From assembly GCF_016919065.1 (NCBI RefSeq), contig NZ_JAFFQA010000024.1:1-64000 (forward strand): a DNA stretch of 64,000 nucleotides, written 5' to 3'. This DNA is from Desulfobulbus rhabdoformis (lineage in GTDB: Bacteria > Desulfobacterota > Desulfobulbia > Desulfobulbales > Desulfobulbaceae). Positions within the stretch are counted from its first letter, which is position 1. Each line of letters opens with the position of its first letter. Position numbers and translations under genes: made by a program. Under the pieces are notes generated by a model that had not been told where the DNA came from, did no database searches, and was given only the letters and a program-made list of their open reading frames with translations. Positions 48,945 through 59,700 of this stretch are shown one piece after another.

Positions 48945-49453
48945 CTTGTCTCCTCGTTTTGTTTACCAGTCGGGACTATCAAGGCTTGTAGGCTGTCAAC
49001 ATGATGCCCAAGCTCCTTAACCGCACCAGCTATCCCTTCAAGTCGTTTTTGTCCCTCACTGAGGTCGCGAACGACGGCTCTCGTCTCTTGCGACAAAGCG
49101 GTGAGTACCGCCAAATTCGTTCTCACTTCTTCCATTTCCCCTGCACGCTGCAGGGCTATGCGCCCGATTGCTCGATCAAGCATATCTTCCATGTCTCTCC
49201 GGGCTTCTCTGGGTGCCTCTTTCAGGTCTTCCTGGACCTGCTCAATGTCAGCCTGGTTGCTCTTGATCCCTGCATTAGCCGCATCGATTTCCCTGTTTGT
49301 CGCATCGATCCGGCCGTCGAGTTGAATATCCTTCTTGCGGAGAGATTCTAGCAGACCACGCGCAGACCACGCCCCGCCAGCCGTGCCACTGAGGAGCCCC
49401 AACAGGGCTGCAGCAATGGCGTGCCATGTTTTAAAATCTCCGCCATCCTGCAT
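48941..49453 (-). CDS. Coiled-coil membrane protein of the lysis cluster (170 aa)
   Basis: One N-terminal hydrophobic segment (WHAIAAALLGLLSGTAGGAW), then a long coiled coil (NREIDAANAGIKSNQADIEQ, EDLKEAPREARRDMEDMLDR). The topology suits a spanin-like or holin-associated protein, but no family is certain. Confidence 0.5.
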   Translation of the reverse strand: MQDGGDFKTWHAIAAALLGLLSGTAGGAWSARGLLESLRKKDIQLDGRIDATNREIDAANAGIKSNQADIEQVQEDLKEAPREARRDMEDMLDRAIGRIALQRAGEMEEVRTNLAVLTALSQETRAVVRDLSEGQKRLEGIAGAVKELGHHVDSLQALIVPTGKQNEETR

Positions 49454-49705
49454 TTACTTCTTCCCCAAGGCACTGGAAAAAAGCTGAATAGCCCTTTTAA
49501 AGCGACCTATTTTTTCACCAGCTTTTCTCCCCCGGATTTTCTGCACAGCTTCAATGAAAGAAAGCATGGCGTATAACACTGCACCGCCCGTGGTCAACAC
49601 TCCGTTGAGGGCTTCTGCATCCCCCCCAATCCCGGCCGCAACCCCGCCAGCCGCCGCGCACTTGACCAACTTGCTAGCCGCTGCTAAATCAATTTTCTTA
49701 AACAA
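49454..49705 (-). CDS. Holin-like protein (83 aa)
   Basis: A TTG start after GAGGTGAAGC. A small Gly/Ala-rich protein with two weakly hydrophobic helices (VKCAAAGGVAAGIGG, VLTTGGAVLYAMLSFIEAV) and a basic tail, directly before the endolysin cluster. A holin role is inferred from size and place. Confidence 0.5.
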   Translation of the reverse strand: MFKKIDLAAASKLVKCAAAGGVAAGIGGDAEALNGVLTTGGAVLYAMLSFIEAVQKIRGRKAGEKIGRFKRAIQLFSSALGKK

Positions 49706-49728
49706 GCTTCACCTCGTTTTTATAAAAA

Positions 49729-49746
49729 GTTTCCTATTATGGAAAT
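49729..49746. promoter_or_regulatory. 18-bp operator-like palindrome in the late module
   Basis: GTTTCCTATTATGGAAAT with an A-tract about 8 nt later on the plus strand. Same arms, length and A-tract as 14412, 18012, 20898 and 21426 in the early module. Confidence 0.5.
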
Positions 49747-49752
49747 ATAATG

Positions 49753-50085
49753 TCAAAAAAAAGGGCCTTTGGCAACCTTGTTTGAGAGTTTTCTTTGAAA
49801 GACTTTCCCGTTTTCACAATACGAGCAAATCACGCTGCAAAGCCGGTCATTCACTCGCGCCGCACACCAATGGCATGGGTCGTTCATTTGGCGTGGCTTA
49901 TCGCCAGGACACAGGAGGTACCGAACCCCGCCAACCTCTATCTCCTCCCCGCCCTTTTTTATGATCCGCACGAGCGTGGTAGCCCACTCTGGAGGATTTG
50001 CTACCGGCTCACTGGCAAAATCAACACCCCTTATTACTGCGCCAGGGGCTAAGGCGGGGGTCGATCGTGTCTTTGGAGCTGTCAT
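49753..50085 (-). CDS. Hypothetical phage protein with Cys pairs (110 aa)
   Basis: DPCHWCAARVNDRLCSVICS and CENG provide six cysteines, a likely zinc site. Located between the tail tip protein and the lysis genes. Unknown. Confidence 0.5.
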   Translation of the reverse strand: MTAPKTRSTPALAPGAVIRGVDFASEPVANPPEWATTLVRIIKKGGEEIEVGGVRYLLCPGDKPRQMNDPCHWCAARVNDRLCSVICSYCENGKVFQRKLSNKVAKGPFF

Positions 50086-53000
50086 CCTGAAATCTCCAAA
50101 CTGCTGCTAAAATTGATATCCCCGACATCCGAGAAATAGGCGTCGAACGAAGCGACTTTGACATAGTAGGCGTACGGTGAGGTGAGATCTAAAGAGATAG
50201 TAGCGTACGCATTGCTTCCGCTGTACACCTCTGCGCCTTCTGTTTCAGGATTAAAATCAACAGTTGCACCCACGTAAACCTTGTACCCCGACGCGCCTGA
50301 CACCCCACTCCAGTTAATCATAACCGCAGAGGCCAAGGTCAGTTGCAACACTGGAGCACTTGGTGCCGCTGGTGCGGTTCCATCGCTCACTGCGAAAACC
50401 ACCGTGTTGCTAAAATTTAAGTAGGTCGGGTTAGGGTATGTGGAGATAGACGCCGCCACCTTGTAATAATGAGCAAAGGGAATGGTAACGTCAGGCCGGT
50501 GAGTCACTTCAATAGACGTGGTCGAATAAAGCAATGTCCCTTCGGTAAGTGGATCAAACCCGGCATAGCTCCCCACGTAAACATGGTAATTCACAACCCT
50601 GTATGTCCAGCCGATCACCGGCCTGTAATATGTCCCCGCATTGATCCCCTCCCAATGAAGGTAAACAACACCCGCCGCTGTAGTGTCTATTTCAACTACA
50701 GGTGCGGCCAATGCGCCATGCAGGTTTATATTAACCGAGGTCGGGTCAGACTCAATAGCGCCAACAAAAGCTGTGACTCGCACCGTGCAGCCATAATACG
50801 CTCCCATGTTATTCATAGCATAAATGTATGTTGAGTACTCAGTGCTCTCCGCTATGACGCTGATTCGCTCTTCATCCCCTACATACAGCCCTACTTGGTA
50901 GTACTTGGCATTGGCAACCTCATTCCAGGTGAGAGTTACCTTGTCCTCGCTTTCATCTATGGTATAGGTTAGGCCGGTAGGCGGGGGAACCCTCGTGTAA
51001 GAGGCAGTCAATTGATGATCCGTATCAAGTGTCGTGCCGTCACTCTGGTACGGCGTAACTCTTACCGTTGCCGAAGTGGTGACAATGTCATGAGAGAGGG
51101 AAAAACCCGAATAATTGTCCTCCACGGTGGCGTACCCACTGCCATCGTCAACCTCCACTAAAAACGTGTCTGCCGATCCGCTCCAGGTGAGCAGTAGGTG
51201 CCGAGTGAACCCGTCATCGTCAAGCCCCTCATACGCCACATCGACAGAGATAAGCGGGTCACCAGCAACAATTGGGCTACCAGGCGTTGGCGGAGCGTCA
51301 GAAAGGTCATAAACCTCCACATTGACTACCTCGCCACCCAATTCAATCTTATCTCTGCCTCCCGGTGCAATACTGGTGATTCTAACTACGTGAATGTCCT
51401 CCGACACTGGCCCAAAAACATACGGAGTCGCTTTGTGCGCGTCATCTTTTAACGTCCGCAAGCCAGGGATGGCCCCAGCTACACAATGAGCATAGTTTGT
51501 TGGGTGGACCGTGTACGGCCCCCCACCTGTACCGTCCGGGAGCTGGACCATTAACCACCCCTCAGCCTGCCCCTGGAAATCGACAGGTTCAGAAAACCAA
51601 ATATAGCCAGCTTCAGACGAAACTATCACCCCGGTCTGTCCAAAATCGACGGTTTCCTCACCAACATTCACCCAAGAGAAAAGAGTCGGCAGGTGTCCCA
51701 TCAAGCCAGTGGTCCACGTCACACCTGTGGTCGTCAGTAGCAGCTCTTTCCAGGCACGCATACCTACCTTGTACGCTTGCTCTCTGTCTGTGCAGCCATC
51801 AAGCGTGATTTCATAAGGTGTTTCATTCCCTCCCCCTACTGTTACACAAGTCACAGTGGTGGGCTGCCAGGTCACAGGATCGGTATATGTGACGAGTACA
51901 TGGTCCGGGGAGTCGGGCGTGTGAAATGAGTGGGTGATGGAAAGGGAGCCTTTATCAATCGCTGTCGCGCCGGTAAAGGTAAGCGTGGTTGAAGCCTGGA
52001 CACGATCAGCAACAAGACAAAACAACCCTCCTGGGGTGTACGGCACAGCCATGGCACACCGGGCAGCTTTAGCGGCGGCATCCATAACAGAACTCCGACT
52101 GGTGAACCCCCAATCGAAGAAAAACCCCTCTGATTCAAAAAGGGTTTTAAGGGCGTACATTTCTTCCCAAACCAGAATCGAGTCATCCTGCTTGCCGCCG
52201 TTATCCGCTGTTACTATATAGGCAACAGCATCAGCGACAGAGCGTGTACCCTCCTTTACAGCCCCAAAACCTGTGGCCGTTACAGGGTAAAGCATCCGGG
52301 TTGCACGAACCCCGATCTTACTTGAAACCTCACCATTTAACTGCTTGGTCGCTTTTATCTTGCACTCAAGCATGGTTACGCCATCCACTGCAGGGTGTAA
52401 TCCAGCAAACCCGCGCAGACCGGCGACAGAGCACCTTTCAACTATTTGAGCGCTACTGCTTTCCTTTCCTGTGCGTCGGATTCTAAACTCGTACCGATCG
52501 TTACCAAGAGGAGCCCCGATTTTATTGGTATAGAACAAAGGGTCTTTGCTGGTGGCTTTGTACTTCCTGGAATGAAAAGTCGTCCACTCAGACACCCCTT
52601 CCCCGTGTTCGTCTATTGTACGAACTTCAGTCTCTACGGTAACAGAGCGAGACTGGCGCTTACCTTCGTCTGTGTACCTGATCAAACCTCCAGTAAAAGC
52701 AATATCATATTCAATGATATAAACTCCGGTCCCCGAAGGATTTACAACATACGTGACCCAATCCGTATCAAGCTCTTGCCCCCCCACCTCCATTGACGGA
52801 TAACAAACATCCGTGACAATGGTGGGTAACTCACCAGGGGCAATTACGTTGGACTCGGTGTCGGAGTAATCCCCAAGTGGCGTCTTGTCGATATAGATGT
52901 TGATATCTTCAAACTCACCTATCCCCAAGATCATCAAAACGTATAAATACTGCTCATTCTCCTCGTACCGGGCGTAACTCATCTGCGCAAGGTCGGGGTA

Positions 53001-53501
53001 AAACGGCCGACGCCCAAACCGTTCGGCATAGGGCTCCCCAACCCGCAGCTTATTGGACCCGCTGACGGAATACACGGTGTCGGCATTCTGTAAATCTGAG
53101 GTGCCAAAATCGACAGGAAACAAGGTGGAGAGCAGTATGCTCCCCACCACACCGACCGCCGCACCCGCCGCCGCACCCCAAGCGGGACCGTATGCAGCGC
53201 CGGCTAAACCAGCAGTGTAGTAAGAAAGGACCGCGATTGCGATTGCCCCTATTATTTTTAAGGGGTTGCTACCCCTTCCACGCGGGAATTCAATAAAGCG
53301 GACCACCCCGCCCACAGGCACAGGGCAATCCCAATCCTTGCGCCCCCATATATCCCCATTAACCACACAAATGACGGGCCGGGAAAACACTAAGGCATTG
53401 ACCGCAATGATTTTATAGGGGCTCAAGTCTTCCCCCGGATCGGGTAAGGTTATAATATCATGATCCGTGGAGAGGGGGTTAAAGCAATGAGTTACTTGCA
53501 C
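50082..53501 (-). CDS. Tail tip/host specificity protein J-like
   Basis: 1139 residues. The N-terminus (TLPDPGEDLSPYKIIAVNAL) and a Gly/Ala hydrophobic stretch near residues 85-130 match lambda J-type and related tip attachment proteins. The middle is the baseplate-like domain. The C-terminal 400 residues hold about four fibronectin-III-like domains (PPTGLTYTIDESEDKVTLTW, APSAPVLQLTLASAVMINWS). It sits at the tail end and binds the host receptor. Confidence 0.85.
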   Translation of the reverse strand: MQVTHCFNPLSTDHDIITLPDPGEDLSPYKIIAVNALVFSRPVICVVNGDIWGRKDWDCPVPVGGVVRFIEFPRGRGSNPLKIIGAIAIAVLSYYTAGLAGAAYGPAWGAAAGAAVGVVGSILLSTLFPVDFGTSDLQNADTVYSVSGSNKLRVGEPYAERFGRRPFYPDLAQMSYARYEENEQYLYVLMILGIGEFEDINIYIDKTPLGDYSDTESNVIAPGELPTIVTDVCYPSMEVGGQELDTDWVTYVVNPSGTGVYIIEYDIAFTGGLIRYTDEGKRQSRSVTVETEVRTIDEHGEGVSEWTTFHSRKYKATSKDPLFYTNKIGAPLGNDRYEFRIRRTGKESSSAQIVERCSVAGLRGFAGLHPAVDGVTMLECKIKATKQLNGEVSSKIGVRATRMLYPVTATGFGAVKEGTRSVADAVAYIVTADNGGKQDDSILVWEEMYALKTLFESEGFFFDWGFTSRSSVMDAAAKAARCAMAVPYTPGGLFCLVADRVQASTTLTFTGATAIDKGSLSITHSFHTPDSPDHVLVTYTDPVTWQPTTVTCVTVGGGNETPYEITLDGCTDREQAYKVGMRAWKELLLTTTGVTWTTGLMGHLPTLFSWVNVGEETVDFGQTGVIVSSEAGYIWFSEPVDFQGQAEGWLMVQLPDGTGGGPYTVHPTNYAHCVAGAIPGLRTLKDDAHKATPYVFGPVSEDIHVVRITSIAPGGRDKIELGGEVVNVEVYDLSDAPPTPGSPIVAGDPLISVDVAYEGLDDDGFTRHLLLTWSGSADTFLVEVDDGSGYATVEDNYSGFSLSHDIVTTSATVRVTPYQSDGTTLDTDHQLTASYTRVPPPTGLTYTIDESEDKVTLTWNEVANAKYYQVGLYVGDEERISVIAESTEYSTYIYAMNNMGAYYGCTVRVTAFVGAIESDPTSVNINLHGALAAPVVEIDTTAAGVVYLHWEGINAGTYYRPVIGWTYRVVNYHVYVGSYAGFDPLTEGTLLYSTTSIEVTHRPDVTIPFAHYYKVAASISTYPNPTYLNFSNTVVFAVSDGTAPAAPSAPVLQLTLASAVMINWSGVSGASGYKVYVGATVDFNPETEGAEVYSGSNAYATISLDLTSPYAYYVKVASFDAYFSDVGDINFSSSLEISG

Positions 53502-53890
53502 GGTGTCCAGAACCCCTTATTTTCCCATCCGTTTGTAATCAGATTTAGATTGTCGGAAAGGACAACCCCTATACTCTCCAGAGCATGCAGTATATGCATT
53601 CGACCACCCGGAAAAACCACCATGCCGACATGGTGGGGGTGCTTTCGTTGGGACAAAAAGACGGCATCCCCCTCCTTGGGTGTGTCGGTTTGCTCCCATC
53701 CAAAAACCCCGGTAACGTCACCGGTCAAAATTCGCGTGGCGCTCAAGACAAGTCGGCCATGATCTACAGGGATAGAGGCCATTTCATCGTTAAAATGATT
53801 CTTTCGCCAATATTTAAACCAACCAAAACAATCCCCTTTTTCTTCCCACGAACGTCCTTTGTATTTATCAAACCAAAAATTTTGCATCAC
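53492..53890 (-). CDS. NlpC/P60-type tail assembly peptidase
   Basis: 132 residues. KGDCFGWFKYWRKNHF (catalytic Cys near residue 21) and HPHHVGMVVFPGG (His) form the NlpC/P60 core, as in lambda K-type tail proteins. It may cut peptidoglycan during DNA entry. Confidence 0.75.
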   Translation of the reverse strand: MMQNFWFDKYKGRSWEEKGDCFGWFKYWRKNHFNDEMASIPVDHGRLVLSATRILTGDVTGVFGWEQTDTPKEGDAVFLSQRKHPHHVGMVVFPGGRMHILHALESIGVVLSDNLNLITNGWENKGFWTPCK

Positions 53891-54378
53891 AGCACCATGC
53901 CCGGAAGTTCAGTAGACAGCATTAAACGACGGCAAAAGGGCGTGTTTACTAAATCCGGTAAGGTCGCAGTTACCACTACCCCGCCAGGCTTGCGTTCTAC
54001 CGTTGTGATATAAAACGGCACTCGGCACTCAAAATCCGGATCAATACCAGCCTCAAGATACTGTCTCCATGTGACAGAAAGCTGTGCGCCAGCCCGACTC
54101 TGCTGCATTAACCAAATACGGGCAGCCTTGGGCAAGAAATTCACGGTGATTTTCATCTGTCCAACGATCTCACCCTCTGTTTCAGGAGGCTGGAACTCAA
54201 AAGGACAAGCCGTGTACGTCCCTTGAGGCGTCTCAAGATTTTCATTCGAATGCACCACCATGACTGTGCCAACATCCAGAGAGCTGGCAAAGGTGAGGCA
54301 GTCGTAATGAGTGACGCTATCCTCCGCCACCGTGACAGCCTCGGCATAGGCGTCGGTGAAATCCATCGGAGTCGGCAT
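53887..54378 (-). CDS. DUF1833-type minor tail protein
   Basis: 163 residues, beta-rich (VVHSNENLETPQGTYTACPF, QMKITVNFLPKAARIWLMQQ), ending in a VERKPGGVVVTATLPDLVNT segment. Size and position upstream of the NlpC gene match DUF1833/L-like tail tip proteins. Confidence 0.6.
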   Translation of the reverse strand: MPTPMDFTDAYAEAVTVAEDSVTHYDCLTFASSLDVGTVMVVHSNENLETPQGTYTACPFEFQPPETEGEIVGQMKITVNFLPKAARIWLMQQSRAGAQLSVTWRQYLEAGIDPDFECRVPFYITTVERKPGGVVVTATLPDLVNTPFCRRLMLSTELPGMVL

Positions 54379-55026
54379 TTATAGAGCCTCTAGGGTAACG
54401 ATAGCCGCGTTACGGGCAGCAATCATGGACTCCGCATCGGCACAGGCCGCGCAGGCCTTTTTCCCACCTATTCGCGCAGCTTCGACATTTGCACAGAGGG
54501 TAACCCATGTCTCACGTATCAAGGCAATCTCTGTGGCTTTCTCAGCCAGGGTAACGCCACAACCGGCAGCTTCAGCAGCCATTACCGGGTAGTCAGCCTC
54601 GTCCGGATCATCGTCGAGGAGGTAGGCTTTGATTTCGGAAGCCTTTTCTGCATAGCGGAGATCCTGGCTGTTCCCCTGAGATAGGTGCCTGGCGCAGGTG
54701 GCGCTTGCCGCTTGGTCTATAGCTGCTTTGCAGGAGATCAAAAGCACGGTTGAATCACGGGCAACTGCCTCGTAAACGAAGTATTCATTGCCCTTGTCAT
54801 AGGTCACCAAAGCGTACTTGTACGCCTCTGCGTCCTCGATAACAGCTCGCATCACCGGTACCCAATTAAGAGCTTTCAGGGCGACTGTTGGGAGACTGGA
54901 AAAGTTGTTAATCGTCGCTCCTTCTGGAGTCGTCCAGCGGCTTGGTAAAGTGGGGTAGACCTTACTTGCCATCTGCAATGTGTCGGGGTTGAGTTGCGCC
55001 CATCCTGTTTGTGTGTATTCTGACAT
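54379..55026 (-). CDS. Tail-associated helical protein (215 aa)
   Basis: Ala-rich helices with several cysteines (ATCARHLSQGNS, AACADAESMIAARNAAIVTL). MSEYTQTGWAQLNPDTLQMA opens the protein. Resembles tail fibre chaperone-like genes in length and place but without a firm match. Confidence 0.45.
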   Translation of the reverse strand: MSEYTQTGWAQLNPDTLQMASKVYPTLPSRWTTPEGATINNFSSLPTVALKALNWVPVMRAVIEDAEAYKYALVTYDKGNEYFVYEAVARDSTVLLISCKAAIDQAASATCARHLSQGNSQDLRYAEKASEIKAYLLDDDPDEADYPVMAAEAAGCGVTLAEKATEIALIRETWVTLCANVEAARIGGKKACAACADAESMIAARNAAIVTLEAL

Positions 55027-55027
55027 T

Positions 55028-56380
55028 TTAATCCTCCCTCTGGATGCCTACTGCCGCTAAAACTGAAGTGCTGTAACCCGACGCGCTCATTTGATGCAAT
55101 TTCAGATCCTCTGGAATATTCGCTTCAAAATTAGCAAGCCCGGTTGCGTAAGACGATCCGGCCCACGCAACCGGGGTGCCGTCCGTATGCAGTGCGCACA
55201 TATACGCGTTTGCCCCAGCCATCATTAAATCGGTAGGGACCAAGCCTGCAGGCTTGTCCCCAAAAAGGGTTACAAAGGTCGTGTTCTCCGCCCAAGTTCC
55301 GTCGCTTTTATAAGCGGCGTACCAGTTTTGCCCCGCGACAGCGCAAACCGCCCCTGATATGGCCGCAAGTTCTGCCGGAGTGGGGCTTGTTGTCATGCTT
55401 GTTGCCCCAGCGACCCCCACGTTCCCATTAGTGTCAACAAAAGCTCCCCACATCCTACCGGCGCTACCGGTTGAGAGCGGGAAGTTGCTACCCATATTCC
55501 GAGTTGTATAATTATGGTTCCCCCAAAACTCCCAATTGCCATCCTCCAGAAAGACAATCGCCCAATAACAAGTATTTGAGAGATTAAACCGTTCACCACA
55601 TACTGACACAGCGTTAGAAACAATAGGCGGTGCCCCCACTTGCCCCATGTATAACCCTAAAACTCCTACAGTCCCGGAAGTTGTCACATAGATCAAGGGA
55701 CCGTTTGTCAAGGCAAAATCAGCGATACCACTGAGGGAATCCCAGCCCGGGAAATAAGTATTTACAGTGGTTTCCGAGCTTCCCCACATCGATAAAGTCC
55801 CATTGGCTCTAAGGGCACAACCGAACTTACCGTCAGGGGATATTTCCACTTTCGTCGCGTATAGCTCGGAAGGGACATTGGAAACCCCGTAGATAGTAGT
55901 GGCGGCTGTTCCAAAACCAACCACCAACCCCTCCTGCCCAGTGTCACCGCTCCCGCTCCCTCCAGGCCCCTCAATTGGCCACAAGGTATCGGGCCATGTC
56001 TTTGCCGATTTTTGAATAGCAAAGGTCACAGAATAATCGGTGTAGATGATGCCCTTGCCCTGCACCGGGGAGTAGCCGGTAATCCGGCAATAGTGGTCGT
56101 TGTAGCCAAGCAACGGTAGCCAATCTGCGTCGATCCAGTTGAGCCCAAAATTCAACTCCCGATCCCAAAGATTTTCAAAGCTCGCTACTTGATCGCCGTG
56201 CGTGAGGTGGTTGTGGAGCAAACGGAACACACAGGTCAAGGTGTCGCCGCCGCCTGATCCCCACCTCCGCAGTTCTTTGCGCCCTGATTGCAGGGTACGC
56301 GCTCTAACGTCAGGGACCGGAGTGATTGTCAGGTTTGTCCGGAGGGGTGCCGGTAATGTTAAAGGCCAGGTAACCGCCAT
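55028..56380 (-). CDS. Minor tail protein with RCC1-like beta-propeller region
   Basis: 450 residues. Residues 1-115 form a small tail domain (MAVTWPLTLPAPLRTNLTIT). Residues 150-450 contain recurring 'GxWxxWG' and 'VYGVSN/DGTPVAWAG' blades (ALRANGTLSMWGSSE, EDGNWEFWGNHNY, LHTDGTPVAWAGSS), as in RCC1-type propellers. Probably receptor- or sugar-binding on the tail tip. Confidence 0.6.
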   Translation of the reverse strand: MAVTWPLTLPAPLRTNLTITPVPDVRARTLQSGRKELRRWGSGGGDTLTCVFRLLHNHLTHGDQVASFENLWDRELNFGLNWIDADWLPLLGYNDHYCRITGYSPVQGKGIIYTDYSVTFAIQKSAKTWPDTLWPIEGPGGSGSGDTGQEGLVVGFGTAATTIYGVSNVPSELYATKVEISPDGKFGCALRANGTLSMWGSSETTVNTYFPGWDSLSGIADFALTNGPLIYVTTSGTVGVLGLYMGQVGAPPIVSNAVSVCGERFNLSNTCYWAIVFLEDGNWEFWGNHNYTTRNMGSNFPLSTGSAGRMWGAFVDTNGNVGVAGATSMTTSPTPAELAAISGAVCAVAGQNWYAAYKSDGTWAENTTFVTLFGDKPAGLVPTDLMMAGANAYMCALHTDGTPVAWAGSSYATGLANFEANIPEDLKLHQMSASGYSTSVLAAVGIQRED

Positions 56381-56770
56381 TTAATCCTCGTCCTCAACCC
56401 AATACAGGGCGCTATCTGCCACGGTGGCAATGACCTCAACGGTGATCGTTAGATCGAGCCCATAACCATCCATAGTCGCTGTCCACGGTGACTCTTCGTT
56501 AAACCGAAGGAAATGATGAGCAAGCCCTACCGCTTCCAGCCATGGGGCAGTAAACGGGGCACATTGATTCAGCGTCTCATCCCACCACGCCCTAAACGTC
56601 TGAAATTGAGTAGTGGTCAACCCCTTGAACGTAAACTGCCTAGTGTACTCCGGATAGGTGCGGGTACGCATGGGATTCACCCGCTCTTCCGGGTCCAATA
56701 AGCCATTTAACTGCTGGCCGCTGTAATCAATATGCGGTGCCTGTGGCAACGTGCTCGGCCATACCTCCAT
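56381..56770 (-). CDS. Minor tail protein (129 aa)
   Basis: MEVWPSTLPQAPHIDYSGQQ, then a beta-rich domain with FRAWWDETLNQC. The position between the tape measure and tip genes matches lambda M/distal-tail-type proteins. The start lies next to the tape-measure stop. Confidence 0.55.
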   Translation of the reverse strand: MEVWPSTLPQAPHIDYSGQQLNGLLDPEERVNPMRTRTYPEYTRQFTFKGLTTTQFQTFRAWWDETLNQCAPFTAPWLEAVGLAHHFLRFNEESPWTATMDGYGLDLTITVEVIATVADSALYWVEDED

Positions 56771-59700
56771 CAGAATTTCCTCCGTGCGCCGTACAGGCTA
56801 CCCATGGTCTTGTGGAGGCCCTGCCCACGCCCCATGCGATCACTGATCTTGCTTTCGACCATTTTCACCATCACGTCGAGAGAGCCGTCGTTGTTGGTCC
56901 GGGTTTCAGTCTCAGCCTTCACGCCAGGGGCTTCAACAACTGTCATGTTAACTTGAGGAGATTTGCCACTACTCCCGTTAGCCTGTAGCCCCTTGCCAAT
57001 TGCCGCCATTTGCCCCTCAGTTAAAACCGATTCACCATTTTTAAGGATACTTAGGAACTCATCACTCATAAGACCAGTGTGGTGCTTTGGTACCTTGGAG
57101 AGATCAGGTGTCGGTATTGTCCGGTAAAAGGTCGGCGAATCCGTACCTATGGTTCCGCCACCATGAAAGCTTCCCAAGGTCTGCCCACCGGTCACGCCGT
57201 ATTGCACTTTTGTCTGTCCACCACCAAACAAACCAGCACCTGATCCGCTGAACATTGACTGTATAGCACTCATCATGACCATTTTGAGGTACATTTTGGT
57301 CATGTCTTGGAGGATATCGAACACCACGTCGCTGATCGTATCGCCCAACGCTTCCCAAGATTCAGACAAACTGGCGTTTCCCTGGGCGACGTCGCGGAAA
57401 AGCTGGCTCATCGCATCGGCGGACTCGTCCAAGGCGTCAGGAAGGGCGTCTTTGTAAAAATCGATTAATTCTTCCTGAGTGTCATCCTTCGCACTGCTCC
57501 ACCCCACCTCGACGAGCCCGGTCGCATCTCCGGTCTTGTTGAACTTATCCTCGGCTACCTTCTCGGCTCGCTCTTTTTCCAGGGCTATAACTCGCTGGGT
57601 GAACAACCGATGAGCCAACTCTTTATCCTGGGTAGCCTGAATAAAGTTGAACTTTTCAGCCTCCTCGTGAGCAATCATCAACCGAAAAGTCTCTTCCGAA
57701 ACCAGGCCGATCTCGTTGTAAGCCACGAGCAAGGCGTCGTATTTGGCCTGAGCTGCCCGATCCTCCTCGTACTGGTCGCTGGTGGTCACGCGGCTATTCG
57801 CTTTAATCTCCGCGAGTTGACGGTAAACCTCCGCCTGGTCTCCTAAAACGGACCCTAAGCGTTCATACTGAGAAATGAGGCTTTGTAGCTTGTTGGCATC
57901 TTCAACCGTGAAACCACCCCCCTCTGCCTCTCCCTGCCCCTTGTTTTTAGCCAGCCGCCCACGGAGTTCGATAATTTTCTGACCAGTTTGCTCGTAAGCT
58001 GCGCGGGTCGCTTCTAATTCGGATTTCGCTTCACCCAAACGTGCGTTAAACGCATCGATCTCCGCCCCACCCTCTTGGATATCCCGAGCCATGCTATAGA
58101 CGATCTGGCCAAACTCACCCATCCCGGCTTCGGCTACCTGATCGTTGAGCCGCTGCATGGATTGAACAGACTTCTGCGCTGACTGAGTCCACTCTTCACC
58201 AACCTTAGCTGCGGCACGGGCATCATTGGTGTAGTTACGGATCTCGGCACTTAAACGCTTGAGCCCTGCACGTTCAGCCTTTGTAGCCGCTGTACTGGCT
58301 TTACGCTGCGCCTTAACCCTGAGCAACGCCAATTCCTCTTTGTACTTGGCATCCAGAAGCTCCTTCTCAGCGGGGGAGGAAGCGAACTTTTTCCTCTTCT
58401 CGTAAAGAGCCTCTAGTTGTTGCTCCTCTGTACGGAGATACTTAACTAGCTCCTCGTGCCCCTTGATCCACTCCTCATCGACCACCTCTTTTTTATTTGG
58501 TTTATAGGTGGCGGAACCACTCTGAATCTCATCAAGATTCTTGAGTTCTCCGCCAAGGTCGATAATCTGCTGTTTCACCTCGGCAATATCAGTCTTGACG
58601 GTCTCAGGGTCACGAATGCCAATCGCCACCTGGCTCATCACCTCGTCTTGCGAGTAAACGAGTTCCTGTTGCAGATCCTTGTACTGCTGCCTCAACTCTT
58701 TCAACTGACTCGATCGATCATCCGACATTTCTGCCGCCAGCTCTTTTTGGCGCTTTTTCGTATCTTCTATATCAGCTTCAATCTCGCTGGCATCACGAGC
58801 ACTAGTTAACAATTTCGCGACAGAGTTCTTTGAGGTTTTAAGCTCAAGCTTCAGTCGCTTTAACTTCTCTGAGAGGTAGTCCATTTCGAAAGAGCCATCC
58901 CTCAACCCCTCGAAGGTCACGGTAAAAGTTTTATCTCCCCACTCTTCGTTGATGCCGGACAGGGCCTCGTTCAAATGCTCCAACCCGAGGCCAATAGCCC
59001 CGGGTAGGTCTGTAGGGACCGGTAAATCGCCAGTTATACCTATAAGGTCTTTAATCTCCTGAGCGGCATTTCTCGCCGTGGTCGCAATGTTGCCGACAAT
59101 GCCTAACACTTGGGTTAAGACATTAAGGGTGCCAGACGCCTGCTCAAGAGTCAGTTCAAACATTGCCCCCAGTACGTCCTTGTTCTGTCGAATAAATTCA
59201 ATAAACCCTTCAATTTTATCCTGAACCGCCTCCACACCCGCCATGTACTCGGCGTTCCACTCAAGCTCGCGAGTCTCCTCGTTGATAGAAGCGATCCCCT
59301 GTTGCCAATCATAGAGACCATCCCGAATAGCCTCGAAAAGCGGCTCAGTCGTTTGAGCGGACAACTGTTTAAGTACGTCAACGGTATTCGAGGCAACGCC
59401 GGTCCAGGTCTTTTGCAGGCGAGCTCCAAACGCTTGATACGCCGACAGCTTAGACATTAAAAAATCAAAAAGTCCTTGTACGTCCCCTTCAAATTGCTTG
59501 ATATCCTTGTTCGTGATGCCGAGAGCTGTGGCGATTCGAGTATTCTTTGGGTTGATGCCGCCATTCAGCAATGAGCGCATTTCCTCGCCCATCTGCCCAA
59601 TTAGCATGCCCGTGGTATCAACCGCCCCTGCAGCCTGCATCATGGCGACCGTGAATTGCTCAACCTGATCCTTATTAAACCCCTTGGTCAGGGCAACCGG

